DNA from: Carettochelys insculpta
Lineage: Eukaryota; Chordata; Testudines; Carettochelyidae
NCBI RefSeq assembly: GCF_033958435.1
Contig: NC_134158.1
Span: 6,963,837-7,027,836, forward strand
Direction: 5' to 3'
Length of the DNA stretch: 64,000 bases
A model generated the notes under the pieces. The model did not search any database. It saw only the letters and a list, made by a program, of their open reading frames with translations, and was not told the DNA's origin. Positions 11,400-23,104 of the stretch are shown in pieces. The translations under genes were made by a program, and so were the position numbers. Each line of letters starts with the position of its first letter. Position 1 is the stretch's first letter.

Positions 11400-13951
11400 G
11401 GACCGTTGATATTCCATGAACAACTTTCAGGTGTGCCACGAGCATCTGGAAAAATAGTTCAGAGTTTTACAAACAGACTAGAACTTCTGTTATTAGAACC
11501 AGGTACGTTTGCAACAGATAATGAAGGTTGGGAGAGAGTCATGGGAAGGTTTGGATATGGAGAAAGAAACGAACGAGGTGAGAAACTGTTAGAGTTTGCT
11601 ACAGAGCATGAGATGGTGATCTGCAATATGAGATTCCAACAAAAGCACTGTAGGAAGTGGACATGGTGATCGAATGACGGGAGGTCCAAGAACATGATAG
11701 ATATATTGTGATAAGAAGATGGATAACATCAGTACAGCAGTGCCAAACTTTCCAAGCAGCGGACATAGACTCAGACCAAAGTCTAGTGATCGCAAACATC
11801 ACATTAAAACTCAAAAGAAAATGTAAGACACAGTTTAAGAAAAGAAGAGATGTGGCGAGGCTACGTGAGAAACAGAGAATGCATACAGAGCAGTGCCCAA
11901 AGAGAAAATTAAGAATATTGCCACAGAGAAAGACTTAGATAAGAGAGTCGCTAAAGAAGAGGCAATTGAGCAGACTGTTCCAGAAGAAGAGAATATCAAT
12001 AAGAAGTGGATTACCCAGGAGACACTGAAGTTGGTTCAAGAGAAGAGAGTGTTGATGATCAGAAGAGATATTTCTGAGATGGCAGAACAGCAATATAGGG
12101 TAAAATGCAATGAGGTAAGGAAAGCAGCCAGAAAGGATAAGGAGAAATGGTTAGAGGAGCAATGTGAAGATATCAAGAGGTATTACGGCGAGTGTAAGAG
12201 CAGGGAGGTGTATAAGACAATTAGGAATGTTAATAGGAAATGGCAACCAAAGCAGATGGCGATCAAAGATGAGAACGAAGAAGTGCTCATGAACAGGGAG
12301 AGGATTGTGTAGCGATGGACGAGATATTGCTCCGATCTATACAAAGCACAGTTGCACCAAGTGTCTCAGAGAGACTGACTGAAGAACTGAAAGAAATATC
12401 TCCCCCGAGCATTGAAAGCGAGAGCGATATTTCAAAGGAGGAAGTAGAAAAAGGAATGAAACAACTAAAGAACAACAAGAGCCCTGGAAATAAGATCACG
12501 GGAGAGATGATCAAATACAGTGGAGAGAGCATGATTCAGGAAACACACCGACTATGTAACAGCATGGAAAGAAGGGAAGGTGTCTAAGGAATGGACAAGA
12601 TCTGTGCTAGTGACAATACCCAAGAAAGGAAGTACATTGGAGTGCAAGAACTACAGAGTGATTGCCCTAACGAGTCATCTAGGTAAGGTGCTGATGATGA
12701 TACTGACGGAGAGACTAAAATCGCAGGTAGAAGAACATATAGCAGATGAGCAAACAGGCTTCAGAAAAGATAGAAGTACCATACAGCAGATATTGGCACT
12801 AAAACTGATAACAGAGAAAGCTCAACAAAAGAACAGCAATGTATACACTTCCTTCGTTGATTTTCAAAAGGCATTTGACAATATAGATCAGAAAGTGACT
12901 TGGGTGGTGTTGGAGTCATACGGACTGGATAGCAAACTGATACGGTTGTCGAAGGATATCAGTGATAATGCGGAGGCAGTGGTGAGAACATGTGGGGAGT
13001 TGGGAAGTTGGTTTAAAACAAGTAGAGGTACAAGACAAGGAGATTCAATATCGCCAAGTATCTTCATTGCACATCTGGAGAGAGAGATGGACAAGATCAA
13101 GGAAGAGGTAGAAGGGATATCTGTGCACGGGAAAAGAATTAACAGCTTGAGGCTAGCGGATGATATAGTTATCATTGAGGAAGATGAGGAGAAGCTAGCG
13201 AAAATGGTGTAGGTGTTAACAAAGAAGGGAAGCGGTATGGACTGATTATGAACATCGATAAAACAAAAACAATGGTATTCGGAGATAAGGAAATGGGAAG
13301 GAAGATCAGTGTTGATGGTATTGAACTAGAAAACAGAGAAGTTCACATATCTGGGGAGCAACACAACATATGATCTAGCCTGTAAGAAGGAAGTAGCGAT
13401 TAGAACAACGAAAGCAAGAGCAAGTTTGAAGGCGATGGATAAGATCTGGAAAAACAAAGCAATTATCTTAAGAATGAAACTGGGCCTCTTGAAAACATGT
13501 GTATTCAGCAGCATATTGTACAGATGTGAGGCATGGGTGATAATGAAAGATTCAAAAAGAAGAATATTGGCATTTGAAAGGAGTTGTTATGAAAGATTCT
13601 GAGAATAGGATGGATGCAGAAGGTCACCAATGAGGAATTATATAGGAAGATACAGCCGAAACAGAACCTGCTGCAGAAGGTTATAAAATGGAGGTGACAA
13701 CTGCTTGGGCATATTTGCAGAATGAACAACGAATGAAAAATCAAGACGCTGGTATGTGGCATAACGGACGGTTCGAATGGGAGAGGCAGCCCCCACAGAG
13801 AATGGGTAGACAATGTAGTGGATTGGTGCGGAGCTAGTCTACAGAAACTAAGCCACTCGGCACTGGACAGGGAAAGATGGAAGGAAGTAGTGAGAGAGGC
13901 ATCAGACACCAACGGGCACTGAGCCCACGGTTATTGATGATGATGACGATG
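11400..13951 (+). mobile_element. Degenerate non-LTR retrotransposon (endonuclease-RT, RTE-like)
   Basis: Several frames in succession cover parts of one LINE protein. An endonuclease C-terminal piece lies near 11490-11670 ('GWERVMGRFGYGERN', 'LLEFATEHEMVICNM'). A charged linker follows at 11750-12310. The reverse transcriptase lies at about 12330-13210, with 'ADEQTGFRKDRST', 'FVDFQKAFDNID', 'GTRQGDSISPSIF' and the catalytic 'LADDIVI'. A C-terminal region runs to 13920 ('DNVVDWCGASLQKLSHSALD'). It ends in a (TGA)n-type tail at about 13932-13951. At least four frameshifts or stops make it inactive. The FVDF/KAFD and GTRQGD motifs and short tail suggest an RTE-like or related clade; the exact clade is uncertain. 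Confidence 0.75.
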
Positions 13952-14825
13952 ATGCACCAGCAATGCCCCACTGCAATTTACATTTCATAGACATCTCTCT
14001 CTCCCATGTCATTGGGGTTCCGTGGGCAGCTCACTCAGGCCAGGTGAATCCCATTGGTGTTCCAGTGACCTTCTAGGTGTGTACAAGTTCGGTGTTGCAA
14101 GGCTGGATGTCAAACGCCTCATTCCCTCTGTGGGTCCAGGCCCATGTGATGCACCCGGTGTCAGGCAGGAAGCCTGGCAGAGCTTCTACCCACATCTCCT
14201 GCGTCCCAGCCATCCAGGGCACAGAACCCGAGACAGTCTCTCTTCCCCGGATTCCTTTTCTACTCTTGTTGCCGCAGATCTGGACTGAGGGGCTGGCAAG
14301 TGGGGAGGTGCTGTGGGGGAAGCCCCCCATCCATGCAGTGGTGTTGCTGTGAATACAGCCTCAGGGGATCAGCAATCTCCAGATCTCCCAAGGATGTTAC
14401 GCTTGTGCCTGCAGTATGGGGTGTTGCTGGGCATTTCCCTTCAGGGTGAGCTCTGGGATGATGGCCGGAAAGCGATGCAAGGGGGCATCAATCACATGAC
14501 ACCCCCCATGACTCCTCCCCTGCTGCAGAACTCCGGGCCCCTTTGAAGTGCTGCTCCACATGGCTTTCGGGGGCCGGGGAGTGCCCACCCTTGCCGTCTG
14601 CGCATCGCTAAGGGCTGCCAGTACCTCTTCTGCCCTTGGCCCCACCTCTTCCAGGGGCATGAAGCTGGGACCCCCCCACACTTTGCCCCAGGGGTCACAA
14701 TGGCGATAGGCCCCACAGGGTCTGTCCAGCCACGAATCTGACCTGGTCCAGCTCTTCCCATGTTCCCGTTCTCCACAGGGATGAGAGATGCTCTCCCCTC
14801 TGGTTTCTTCTCACGTCTCTTTCAG
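13952..14825. other. Stretch upstream of the CLEC2-like pseudogene
   Basis: Upstream exons (cytoplasmic tail and membrane segment) of the pseudogene at 14826 would be expected here or further left. I find no convincing one. A short hydrophobic reading at about 14395-14445 before a GTGAGC is too weak to call. Confidence 0.3.
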
Positions 14826-16104
14826 TGACGCTACCTAAAATCTCCTCCAGCCCCCTCCAGCGCTGCCATGTGCCCAGACGTCTGGCTGCCAATCCAAGGG
14901 AAATGCTACTATTTTTTCCAAGGCCAAAAAGAACCGGAACAGCAGCCAGAGCTTCCGCTTGTGAGCGAATGGCTCCCTGGGTGGGATTCAAAGTCTGCTC
15001 TGCAGGAGCTGGTGAGCACCACAGACGCCAAGTCCCAAGCCCTGTGGTCTCCGACACCGCAAGCAGGTTTGGAGTCAGGCTGGGCCCAGCCCCTTTCACG
15101 CAGAGGGGAACCAGGTGCCTCCCAGGGTGGGGCACCAGAGTCACTGCAGTTCTGGCAGCTGAATCCCAGCTTGGTCTGCTCAGAGCCCCAGTGGGATGTT
15201 CCCCCTGTGCAGGGCTGGGTTGGGTCAGTCAGCTCCAGCAGCTGCCGTGGGCTGGAGGGGTGAGGACCAACCTCCCCAGCCCAGCCCCAGGGCTCCCTCG
15301 TGGGTGGGCGGTGAGGCCTATTCTGTGCCCCCTGTCCTCGTGGCAGGGGTCTGTGTGCCCTCCCCCATCAGCTCCCTCTCCCCCGCAGTACAGCTGTGCC
15401 CTGAGACAGGCAGCTGGGCAGACAGCGACCGCACAGCTCAGTTCCTGCTTCCCCCGGTAGGTACCACAGCCCCAGAAGAGAGGAGCAGGGAGGGCGAAGG
15501 GTTAATACCGATCTGATCGCCTGCTGCCCAGGGCTCTATATGGCAGCCCAGAGCCAGGCCCGAACACAGCTGACTGCTTTGGTAAGGATTCCCTCTTGCC
15601 CCACGGAACCAGGCTGGACCACTGGATCGGCCTCCAGAGGGAGGCGGGCGGGATCGGGAAGTGGGTCGGTGGCACTGAGTACAACCATCAGTGAGTCCGT
15701 TTCCTCCTCCTGCCTTGGGCCGGAGGTGAGGGAAGTGTCCCTGCAAGTGGCTGCCTGGCCCTTTTAACTTCCCCTCCCCACCCCAGGCATTCCCCTCCCC
15801 AGTGCAGAGTCCTAGCACCTCTGGGCCTGGCACCTCTGAGTTTGCTACCTCTGTTATGCCTGTAAAAAATTACTTGAGCCCCAGCCCCTCGTTTGTTACA
15901 ATTTAAGCACGGAGCAGCTCCCCTCTCTGAGCTGTGATGTCTTGAGTGTCCTCACCTTCCTGTGCCTGACTCTAGCTCCACCGGCTTCTGGGTTCCTGGA
16001 CTGCGCCGCAAGGAGAAGCCAACTGTGCTTATCTGAACGAACAGGAGGTCAGCAGCTCCGACTGCCGCACGCTGAGAAAATGGATCTGCAGCAAATCGAC
16101 GTAG
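14826..16104 (+). pseudogene. CLEC2-like C-type lectin, probable pseudogene
   Basis: Three exons of a C-type lectin-like domain are recognisable. The first (14826-15011) opens with CPDVWLPIQGKCYYFF and ends SALQEL before a GTGAGC donor. Its middle is read in the wrong frame: another frame gives NSSQSF, where the conserved cysteine is replaced, followed by a TGA. The second (15587-15690, 104 nt, AG and GTGAGT flanks) is intact and contains DHWIGLQRE and KWVGGTEYN. The third (15999-16104) keeps its frame (GEANCAYLNEQEVSSSDC, RKWICSKST, stop) and aligns without gaps to the intact minus-strand copy at 63272-63389. However, the acceptor AG at 15997-15998 is TG, and the nearest upstream AG would shift frame to an early stop. 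CLEC2 proteins are type II membrane ligands of NKR-P1 receptors; this copy is unlikely to make one. A retained rare splice or an assembly error are the alternatives. Confidence 0.7.
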
Positions 16105-16289
16105 GTTTGCTGGATCCGGGAGATCAGTGCTGTGCAGCTTTTGAACAGCCCATTGGAAGAGCTTCCGCAGTGTGCCAGATTCCCAAGGACATAGAAGGGG
16201 CTGCTGCACCCCTGGCTTGAAGTGGTGTTTATTATACCCAGGATTTCCAGTTTGACTCAATGGCTCTCAGCAACTCCCCACTGCACACA

Positions 16290-16760
16290 TTTCTCATAGA
16301 ATCAGAATCACAGAATACTAGAACCCAAGAGGTCCAGTTCAGCCCCCTGTCCTCACAGCAGGATCAAGCACCATCTAGGTCATCCCTGCCAGGTGTCTGT
16401 CTAACCTGTTCTTAAATATCTCCAGTGATGGAGATTCCACCACCTCCCTAGGCAATTTATTCCAGCGTTTACCCACCAAGACAGTTAGTTTTTCCTACTA
16501 CCCAACCTAAATCTCCTTCGCTGCAATTTAAGCCCATTGCTTCTTGTCCTGTCCTCAGAAGTCAAGGAGAACAATTTTTCTGCCTCCTCCTTGGAATGCC
16601 CTTTTATGTACAGGACTTGAAAGTTACTATCATGTCCTCTCTGAATTTTCTCTTTTCCAAACTCATCTAGCCCAGTTCTGGACTTTTAATCATTTTTGTT
16701 GCTCTTCTCTGGATCCCCTCCAATTTCTCCACATCTTTCTTGAAATGGCTCAATACTCAG
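16290..16760 (-). repeat. CR1 LINE 3' end
   Basis: It carries the typical CR1 3' region read on the minus strand, including 'tcacagcaggatcaagcacc', 'tctaacctgttcttaaatat' and 'ccctaggcaatttattccag'. The plus-strand left end shows the terminal 'atagaatcagaatca' repeats. It is truncated, with no usable coding frame. Confidence 0.85.
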
Positions 16761-16996
16761 ACTAATGACCTATGAATGGTCTTGTTCCCTCCTGTATGCT
16801 CAAGGTATGGTTGATCCTTGGAAGACATGTGACCATGCCACCTAGTACTGGAATCTATCTTGAAGCTGGTATTTTTCCATGTGGACAGGGAGACTGAACA
16901 AAGGGTTCCTACCCTGCGGGGAAGTCTATTTAAGGAATGGAAAGCCACCAGACTTTTGGCCTTTAGCTGGCTTTTGAAACTGCCTCCCCACCCTAA

Positions 16997-17220
16997 GCCC
17001 TGGTCTACATTAGAAGGGTTATTTCAAAATAACTGGGAGTTATTCTGAAATGCTGTGGTCTGGTTTTGACAGGAGTCTGCACCTCTTTGGACAAAGATAT
17101 TTCAATCACATCATAATCACAGCTTATTGCAGGGCTTCCCTGTAGTGTGGATGTGTTATTCCAGAATAGTTTATTCTGGACCAAGCTATTCTGGAATAAC
17201 GCTATAATGCAGACATGCCC
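16997..17220. mobile_element. Harbinger-like MITE
   Basis: The ends pair as gccctggtctacatt and, on the other strand, gggcatgtctgcatt. A 3-bp TAA flanks both sides (16994-16996, 17221-17223), as expected for PIF/Harbinger elements. The interior is palindromic, with 'ttatttcaaaataac' and 'gctattctggaataac'. No transposase. Confidence 0.65.
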
Positions 17221-17223
17221 TAA

Positions 17224-17800
17224 GAGGCTACACATGAAGAGACCTGGCAACACAGACCTATAGCAAATGGGAAAAAGGCAATGCTGCTAGGCCCAGGTCA
17301 GAAAAAGATCAGCTCTGGCCTGAGACAAGAACAACTTTTTAGGGTAAGAATTTGCATGTAACAAGTATCTTAACCTATTAGGATGAGCTGGCACATTTTG
17401 TTTATTTTAACCTAGTAACTGTCTTTGATCGGTCTGCTTTCAACTGCAATCCCTTCAATCCTACTTCCTACACTTAATGAAAACACTTCTGTTCAATAGC
17501 AGGCTCAGTGTAAATAACTGTTACCCAGGTGGTTCACAACAACTCTTCATGTGCTGGATGGAAGGGCTACCACCCTTTTCTAGGCTTCCCAGCATTCATT
17601 TAACAAAACTTCTTTTAGTGGGTAAAACCTAGAGATAGTGGATCCCTGGGAATCTCCAGGAAGCACTGGCAGGTGTAGAAATATCCTCTTCTGAGGTGAT
17701 TTATATGTCCCTGTCCATGAGCTGTGGTGTCTGTATGGTTGCCCTGCATCCTGACCAAATAGCTCTTAAGCTAAGCATTTTAAACTTATAACCTGCTTTA
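17224..17800. other. Gene-free stretch
   Basis: Unremarkable AT-moderate sequence without a recognisable repeat or exon. Confidence 0.35.
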
Positions 17801-17849
17801 CCAGCAGTGGTGACATATTTCCCTCACAAACCACATCAAAATTAGATAA

Positions 17850-19760
17850 ATTAAAAAACCATATTCACTGTTAAAATGGAGTTTTAGAAATCCAAAATGG
17901 CCGCCGGAGAATGACAGTTAGAAAATGACAGTTGTAATTAATATTCGGCGGGCTATAAATATGTATGAAGTTATGGTTTGAAAAGTTTCAAACTGATTGG
18001 TTACTTTAGGATCCTCATACATATGTAATAGTCAAATGCCCCTTGATACATTGTGGCACTGAGGAGGACCTAGCAGGCAGAGGTTGTCAAACAGGTCCAC
18101 CCAGGCAGCATATATTCAGGAGAGCAGCCCTGCTTAGGGCATTGCATTCCGGACCAGACCTTGGAGGAGAGCTGACAAAGAAGAAGAAAGAAGACTACGG
18201 AGAAGGACTGAGCTAAGAGCTGGACTGAGCCTGTAGCTGAACATCGCTGGCAGAAGAGCCGAAGCTGACCTGCGTGTCAGTCATCGCTCTCTAGCCGCCG
18301 TGGGCCGTCGAAGAACAGAAGAGCTCCAGCCTGAAGACCAGAAGAGCTCCAGTCTCCATAGAGCTAAATCACTAGTAAGGCTCCGGTTCTTTTATCCGGA
18401 GGGTTTGCCTGGCAGACCGCACCGCCCAAACAACGGTGCCCTGCACGGGGAAACCGCAGCAGCGACCCTGCCCTTCCAGTCACTGACCCTAGCTCAGGCC
18501 GGTGTCTGAAATATCATGGTCGTTCCTAAAAACACAGGAGGTTTTTGTTAACCAAGCTGGTTTTTCCTTCTGGCTCTCTTTTTCTCCCTCCTTTACTATC
18601 TGACCTGACGCGGCTGCCGTACAAGCGTGCCGTGAGGGTCATAACTTCCTAGCTCGAAGAGAACTACAGGCCCAGCGCCTGGATCACAGAGTAGGAATAA
18701 GGAGGTATTCATGGTCTGGGTTTAGGGTTAAATAATTGGGTAAGCAGTTAATGTTTTCATATAGCTTTGTAATAGAGGGTGGATTGGGACTTCCCCAAGT
18801 CCATGATCTGCGCCTTATATTTTGTATTCCTTGTCCTTCTGTAAAGGCACAGGAGGCCAATGCTATTGGTTTAGCTTAAAACTATTGCATGCACACAGGA
18901 GGGTAGTTAGGTAAACTGCGTTGTTACTATAATCCAGAGCTATAAGCTCCCCCCTATTTAGGAGGGTAGAGCGGTCAGGGATAACCCAATAAAGGGAAAA
19001 CCCTGGTATTCTTAGTAACCCTTTAAGGGTAATGAAGGTCTGCAATAAAGGGCTACCATAACAAGGTGGTCGAAATAGGCAGTACCATTTTTTGAGGGGA
19101 TAACCTTTAACTAGGAAAACCCCTCCACTTAACTAAGGGGAAAACCTCTCAGTAGGAAACCCCGCATATACTGGGCTCTCCCCTGCTTGGCCAGCAGGGC
19201 AACCCATTTAACTAGAGAATTGACCTAGCTTAGTGCAGGCAAATTCTTATTCTTATAAGATCTGCTCCCCGCGGTAGTCGGCCAAGGGTTGAGCGACCTG
19301 GTGAACCTCAGGAAGATCCAGGAATAAATAAATAAATATAACTCAGCTCTGAAGCTAATCTTTCCATTTTACAGCACGCATCGAAGGCTGCACGGTCCGT
19401 CCCGGAAGCACAGTAAGTAGCTGAGGGATTAGATAGTAGTGCTGTTACAGCAGTTACCTATTGTTTAAGGCTACAAGCCATAGTATTCAAATCCTGTGCC
19501 TATTCCACAAAAACAAGGGCTTACATATTTTGTGCAACTTAGCTTACCAAAATTCATACTTTTGAGTTATAAAATAAACCCTGTCTCCCTGTTTGAACCT
19601 GACATCTTGTTTGTATTTTCTTCCTTGGGTAAACACACCACAGCAGCGCAGTTCACACACCCTGAAACCCCGTTGTGATTAGACCCACCGTAGACGGCGA
19701 GCAGGGTCGCGGGGTAAAATCCTGGGAGCATTGGTAAGGACTCAGTTTTAGTCCAGTCCA
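17850..19760 (+). other. Unclassified segment with transcription-unit-like signals
   Basis: A TATA-like box (ggctataaatatgtatg, near 17950) is followed by about 1.6 kb with no long open frame, possible donors (for example ctagtaagg near 18372), an acceptor-like ttttacag near 19367 and two AATAAA clusters (near 19324-19340 and 19570-19577). The part at about 18990-19170 repeats short 'ggaaaacccc' motifs ('aagggaaaaccc', 'aggaaaacccct', 'aggggaaaacct', 'aggaaacccc'). A degraded LTR element, a non-coding gene or chance are all possible. I do not recognise it. Confidence 0.3.
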
Positions 19761-20611
19761 TTGCTCTGGTGTGATTGACTTGACCTAATCAAATATTCAA
19801 ATTTATTCATACGTCACTCGCATCCTCGATAGCAGGGAGCCAGGTGCGCTAATGGGAAGAGAGTGATTTTTGAACGGAAACAGTGATTTGCCTGCTTTTG
19901 TGTGACCAAAGGGGAGCTGGGAGAAATGGATTAAACCTGGAACCTGGCATGGAATTTCCACTGAGAAGACTTGAGACAACAAATACATGTGAGTAGAAAG
20001 AGGGTGTTTAGTCAGATGTGATCAGGTTTACTTCTTCAATTTTTTGGGTTTGGTCTGCAGGATTTCTCGGGCTGATTGACGTGCCCCTTGTACACTGTAA
20101 CTTTTAAACTGAATCTTAGGGGAGCAATTCTCTGTGCTTTAATTTACCCTTTTTTTTTTTAGTTGCTCCATCACCTCTCACAACCAAGTAGGTCTTTGTT
20201 TTGTTAATAAACGATCACTTTTTAAGGCAATTTGATTCCTGTGTCCTAGAAGCCAGGCAGTTCTGTGTGCACCTGTGTGTGACTCAAGTGTCAGCTATGA
20301 AGCAATTGCAGATTGTTTCCAAGCTCTCGCCTGAGGGAGGGTTAAGAGCTGGGGGTTACCCCCCAGGGAGACATCCCAAGTACGTTTCCTCAGGCCTTCT
20401 AAAAAGTTGCCACCGCCCAAGTGCAAAACAACTCACCTCCCACAGTCAAAGAATCGGTGACCTGGGGGAGGTTTATAAGCAGAAGCCTCTAGTAGCTGTT
20501 CTTGGGGACCAGCGCCGTGGGTGAGGCTCAGGGGCCGGAGGATGTCTGGATTAGCCCTAAAGCCTGACTGGATGGTGGCGCGTGTCTCTACCCAGTGATC
20601 AGCCAAGTTAG

Positions 20612-20800
20612 TGAGACCTGGTCAGGTGGAAAACAGCCCCTGGTATGAATGTTCTTAGCCTGGGCAGCAATTAGCTAGTTTATGAGGGGAATTGATTCCA
20701 GCCTCAGGTAGAAGACTCACCTCTCCCCTTTCCTCCCACTGCCCACTCACAGCCAGCACCAACGTCTCATCCCAGTCATGAGATGGACATGGTACAACCA
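20612..20800. repeat. Direct repeat, copy 1
   Basis: It shares 'ctggtatgaatgttcttagc', 'cctgggcagc', 'aattgattccagc' and 'ctgcccactca' with 21999-22170 in the same orientation. It adjoins the Gypsy-like integrase fragment, so it may be part of an LTR element. The family is unidentified. Confidence 0.55.
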
Positions 20801-21030
20801 GTGGCACAGGAGTGGGCACAGGCAGAGAAGTCATACCCAGGCTTCTGCTTCTTTTGTGCCCTGGGTCGCATCGCTCTGGCCAGGCCCGTAAGCTCAGGGA
20901 GCTTTTTCTGGAAGGTCACGATGATTCTCCATCTGGAGAGGCCTTCCCCTCATCAGGTCCAGGGCTCCCTCACTCTCCTCCCATACAGCAACTCGAAAAG
21001 GGAGAACCTTGCAGAACCCTGGGGCACTCC
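20785..21030 (-). mobile_element. Ty3/Gypsy-like integrase C-terminal fragment
   Basis: On the minus strand one frame reads LPFELLYGRRVREPW, continuing after a frameshift as GALDLM and then VTFQKKLPELTGLARAMRPR with AQKKQKPGYD. The PFELLYGR and AQxKQKxxYD motifs are those at the end of LTR-retrotransposon integrases. At least two frameshifts make it non-functional. Confidence 0.6.
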
Positions 21031-21998
21031 CCCGCGGAACATGGCCAGGCCATTCCTGGTGTGGAAAGCTCTTCTCCTCCAGGACGGAGACCCCTGTCAT
21101 CCTCTCGCTGGGCCCTGCATCACCATGGCCAGCACAGGTCGTCAAATTCCCTAGACAAACCCATTTATATTCAGCTAATCAGCTGACTTGCTCCTGGGCG
21201 TCCGCCAAGCGCTCGGCAGACAGGGAACCCTGGTTCCCAGTGGGTCTGTCCTGTGCAGTGAAAGAGGCAGCAATCCCAAAGACAAAGCCGTCTGTACTGA
21301 ACGATCACATATTGCTTCATAATTCATAAGTGCAGAGGGGTTTGCTGGATAAGTAACTGTAAATCGGGTGCTTCCTACCCCCTCAGAGCTTGGCTTTGAG
21401 ATCTTCATGTTCTCACAGTGTGGTGTGTTATTTCCTAGTTTTTCAACACACTGAAAAAAATCCATTATGTGCAAGTACAACCACTCCCCATCACGAATTA
21501 TTGGCAGGCTTTAATACAGAAGGGAACCCTGGATGGTTAGGGGGCCCAGCCACCTTTCTCCCCACCCTTGGGAGTAGCTTCTGCCTCATGTAGTCTTCTG
21601 CAAGGTGGTGGGGAAGTGGGAAGTGCAGGGGGAGCAGTGAGACCACTGTTGTCATATTCTGGATTTTAGGCGGGGGGTGGGAGTGTAGGTCAGAGCTCAC
21701 CCCACCCCACATTTACCTCTGCTCTGCTGTCTTTTGCGGGTGCTGCTGGGGCGGGTGAGACCAGCAACAATGGACAAAACATGGCTAGCCTAAAAGCAAA
21801 GCTAACGTTAATTGGTCATCGGCCCAGGTGCAGACCAACAATTGGTACCGGTCATAAGTTGAAAGCACAAGGTACCACCAGCTCATTAAAAAAGACTTTG
21901 GTACCCACTCCGCACAGATACAGACCCAGGTTCAGGAAAGGGTCTGAAATGACAGCAGGATGGTTAAGAGATAATCTAATCAAACCTCGGGGTAGGGA

Positions 21999-22170
21999 GG
22001 CCAGGTCAGCTGGAAAAAAGCCGCTGGTATGAATGTTCTTAGCCTGGGCAGCGAGGGAAATTAATTCCAGCTGCAGGTAGAAGATCCACCTCTCCCTGTT
22101 CCTCCCGCTGCCCACTCATACCCAGCACCAACTTCTCCTGGTCCCCGTCAGGAGGTGGACGGGGACAACA
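21999..22170. repeat. Direct repeat, copy 2
   Basis: This is the second copy of the repeat at 20612-20800. It runs directly into the LTR-like segment with TATA and AATAAA signals. Confidence 0.55.
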
Positions 22171-22530
22171 TCAGAGCGTGGCAACCTGATACATCAGCTG
22201 TGGGGTGTGACTGGTTTGTAACTGTATATAAAGGGGTGTTGTGGGGGGGACAGTCTTTGTCTGACCTACGGAGCAGTGGAAATTTCCCACAGATTGAGTC
22301 ATTCCCATTATGGCTGGTACATACGCACAGTGGTTCAGCAGAGTCTACAGACGACTGTTGTTGTGCTTTGCTCTGCAATAAAGCTGGCCGGGCGCATTCA
22401 ATCCTTATTTGGTTGGTGGTCTTTGGGCAACCTTGCAGGGGCTGCTGCAGTCGTTGAGCCCGCAATATTGAACACCCACTCAAGCAGCCTTCTGGTTATC
22501 ATCATCGACGGAACCAGAGACCCGTGAGGA
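22170..22530 (+). mobile_element. LTR-like segment with promoter and polyadenylation signals
   Basis: A TATA box (ctgtatataaagg near 22225) is followed about 150 bp later by AATAAA (gcaataaagctgg near 22377). That spacing resembles the U3-R part of a retroviral or Gypsy LTR. Clean TG and CA ends and a target duplication were not found, so the boundaries are approximate. No open retroviral frame follows. Confidence 0.4.
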
Positions 22531-22784
22531 CACCATGGCAGTAAATCCACTGAACTACAGGTTGACTCCTCCCAAGTTCACACCACGAGTGAAATTTCTT
22601 GGGCCAAAGAAAAGGCACTTCTCCAGCCCCCGGGCTCCCCTGCCATATTTCCAAGGTCAGCTGCAAACACTGGAAGTGCGAGAGCTTTGCACAAGAACAT
22701 TTCACAATGGAAAGCGTTATTGATCCTAACCACAGACACCACTGCCAGCTCCCCCGTAAGTAGTTTGTAACTCACTTGGGGAGG

Positions 22785-23085
22785 AAAATGTAGCAATCGG
22801 GTATTTATTGCATGTCCTGTGGTGGTGTGTGTCCTCTGCTGAGTTACCCTAACGGAACACTTGATGGCACTGCAATGCAGGAAAAAAAACAGAGGAGGAG
22901 TTCAGGTTACCTGCCGAGTTGTAACAATTTGGGTGTGAATCATTTTACAAGTGCAAATGGACATCTATTAGGCCGGTGCTGCAGTTGGATAAAGGGATGA
23001 TTCTCTCCCTGCTACTCTTGCTCTGCAATGAATTCAGAGAGCAGAGAAACTTCACAATGACATGAGCATGAATGGCAAATCCTAC
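22785..23085 (-). pseudogene. Inverted relic of the NKR-P1-like stalk exon region
   Basis: Read on the minus strand this matches the region around the functional stalk exon (54000-54300) over its full length. Shared landmarks are 'ttgccattcatgctcatg', 'gaagtttctctgc', 'tctgaattcattgcagagca', 'ctgcagcaccggcctaatag', 'caactcggcaggtaacctga', then the intronic 'cctgcattgcagtgccatc' and 'tgcaataaatacc'. The functional acceptor region (cagcccaaag) is deleted. A 22-bp block (22925-22946) is inverted relative to its flanks. The donor GTAACC survives. This is a dead third copy of the receptor stalk, in opposite orientation to the functional gene. I see no matching lectin exons on the minus strand to its left. 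Confidence 0.7.
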
Positions 23086-23104
23086 GTAGGACTTAGCACA
23101 CTCA

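Noticed and set aside
14395..14445. Possible membrane exon (LRLCLQYGVLLGISL) before GTGAGC
   Set aside because: Too short, no acceptor of quality and no similarity to the known membrane exon.
14868..15263. Open frame over the first CLEC2-like exon as an intact exon
   Set aside because: The middle part matches the family only in another frame, so the open frame is accidental; the donor at 15012 also ends the exon early.
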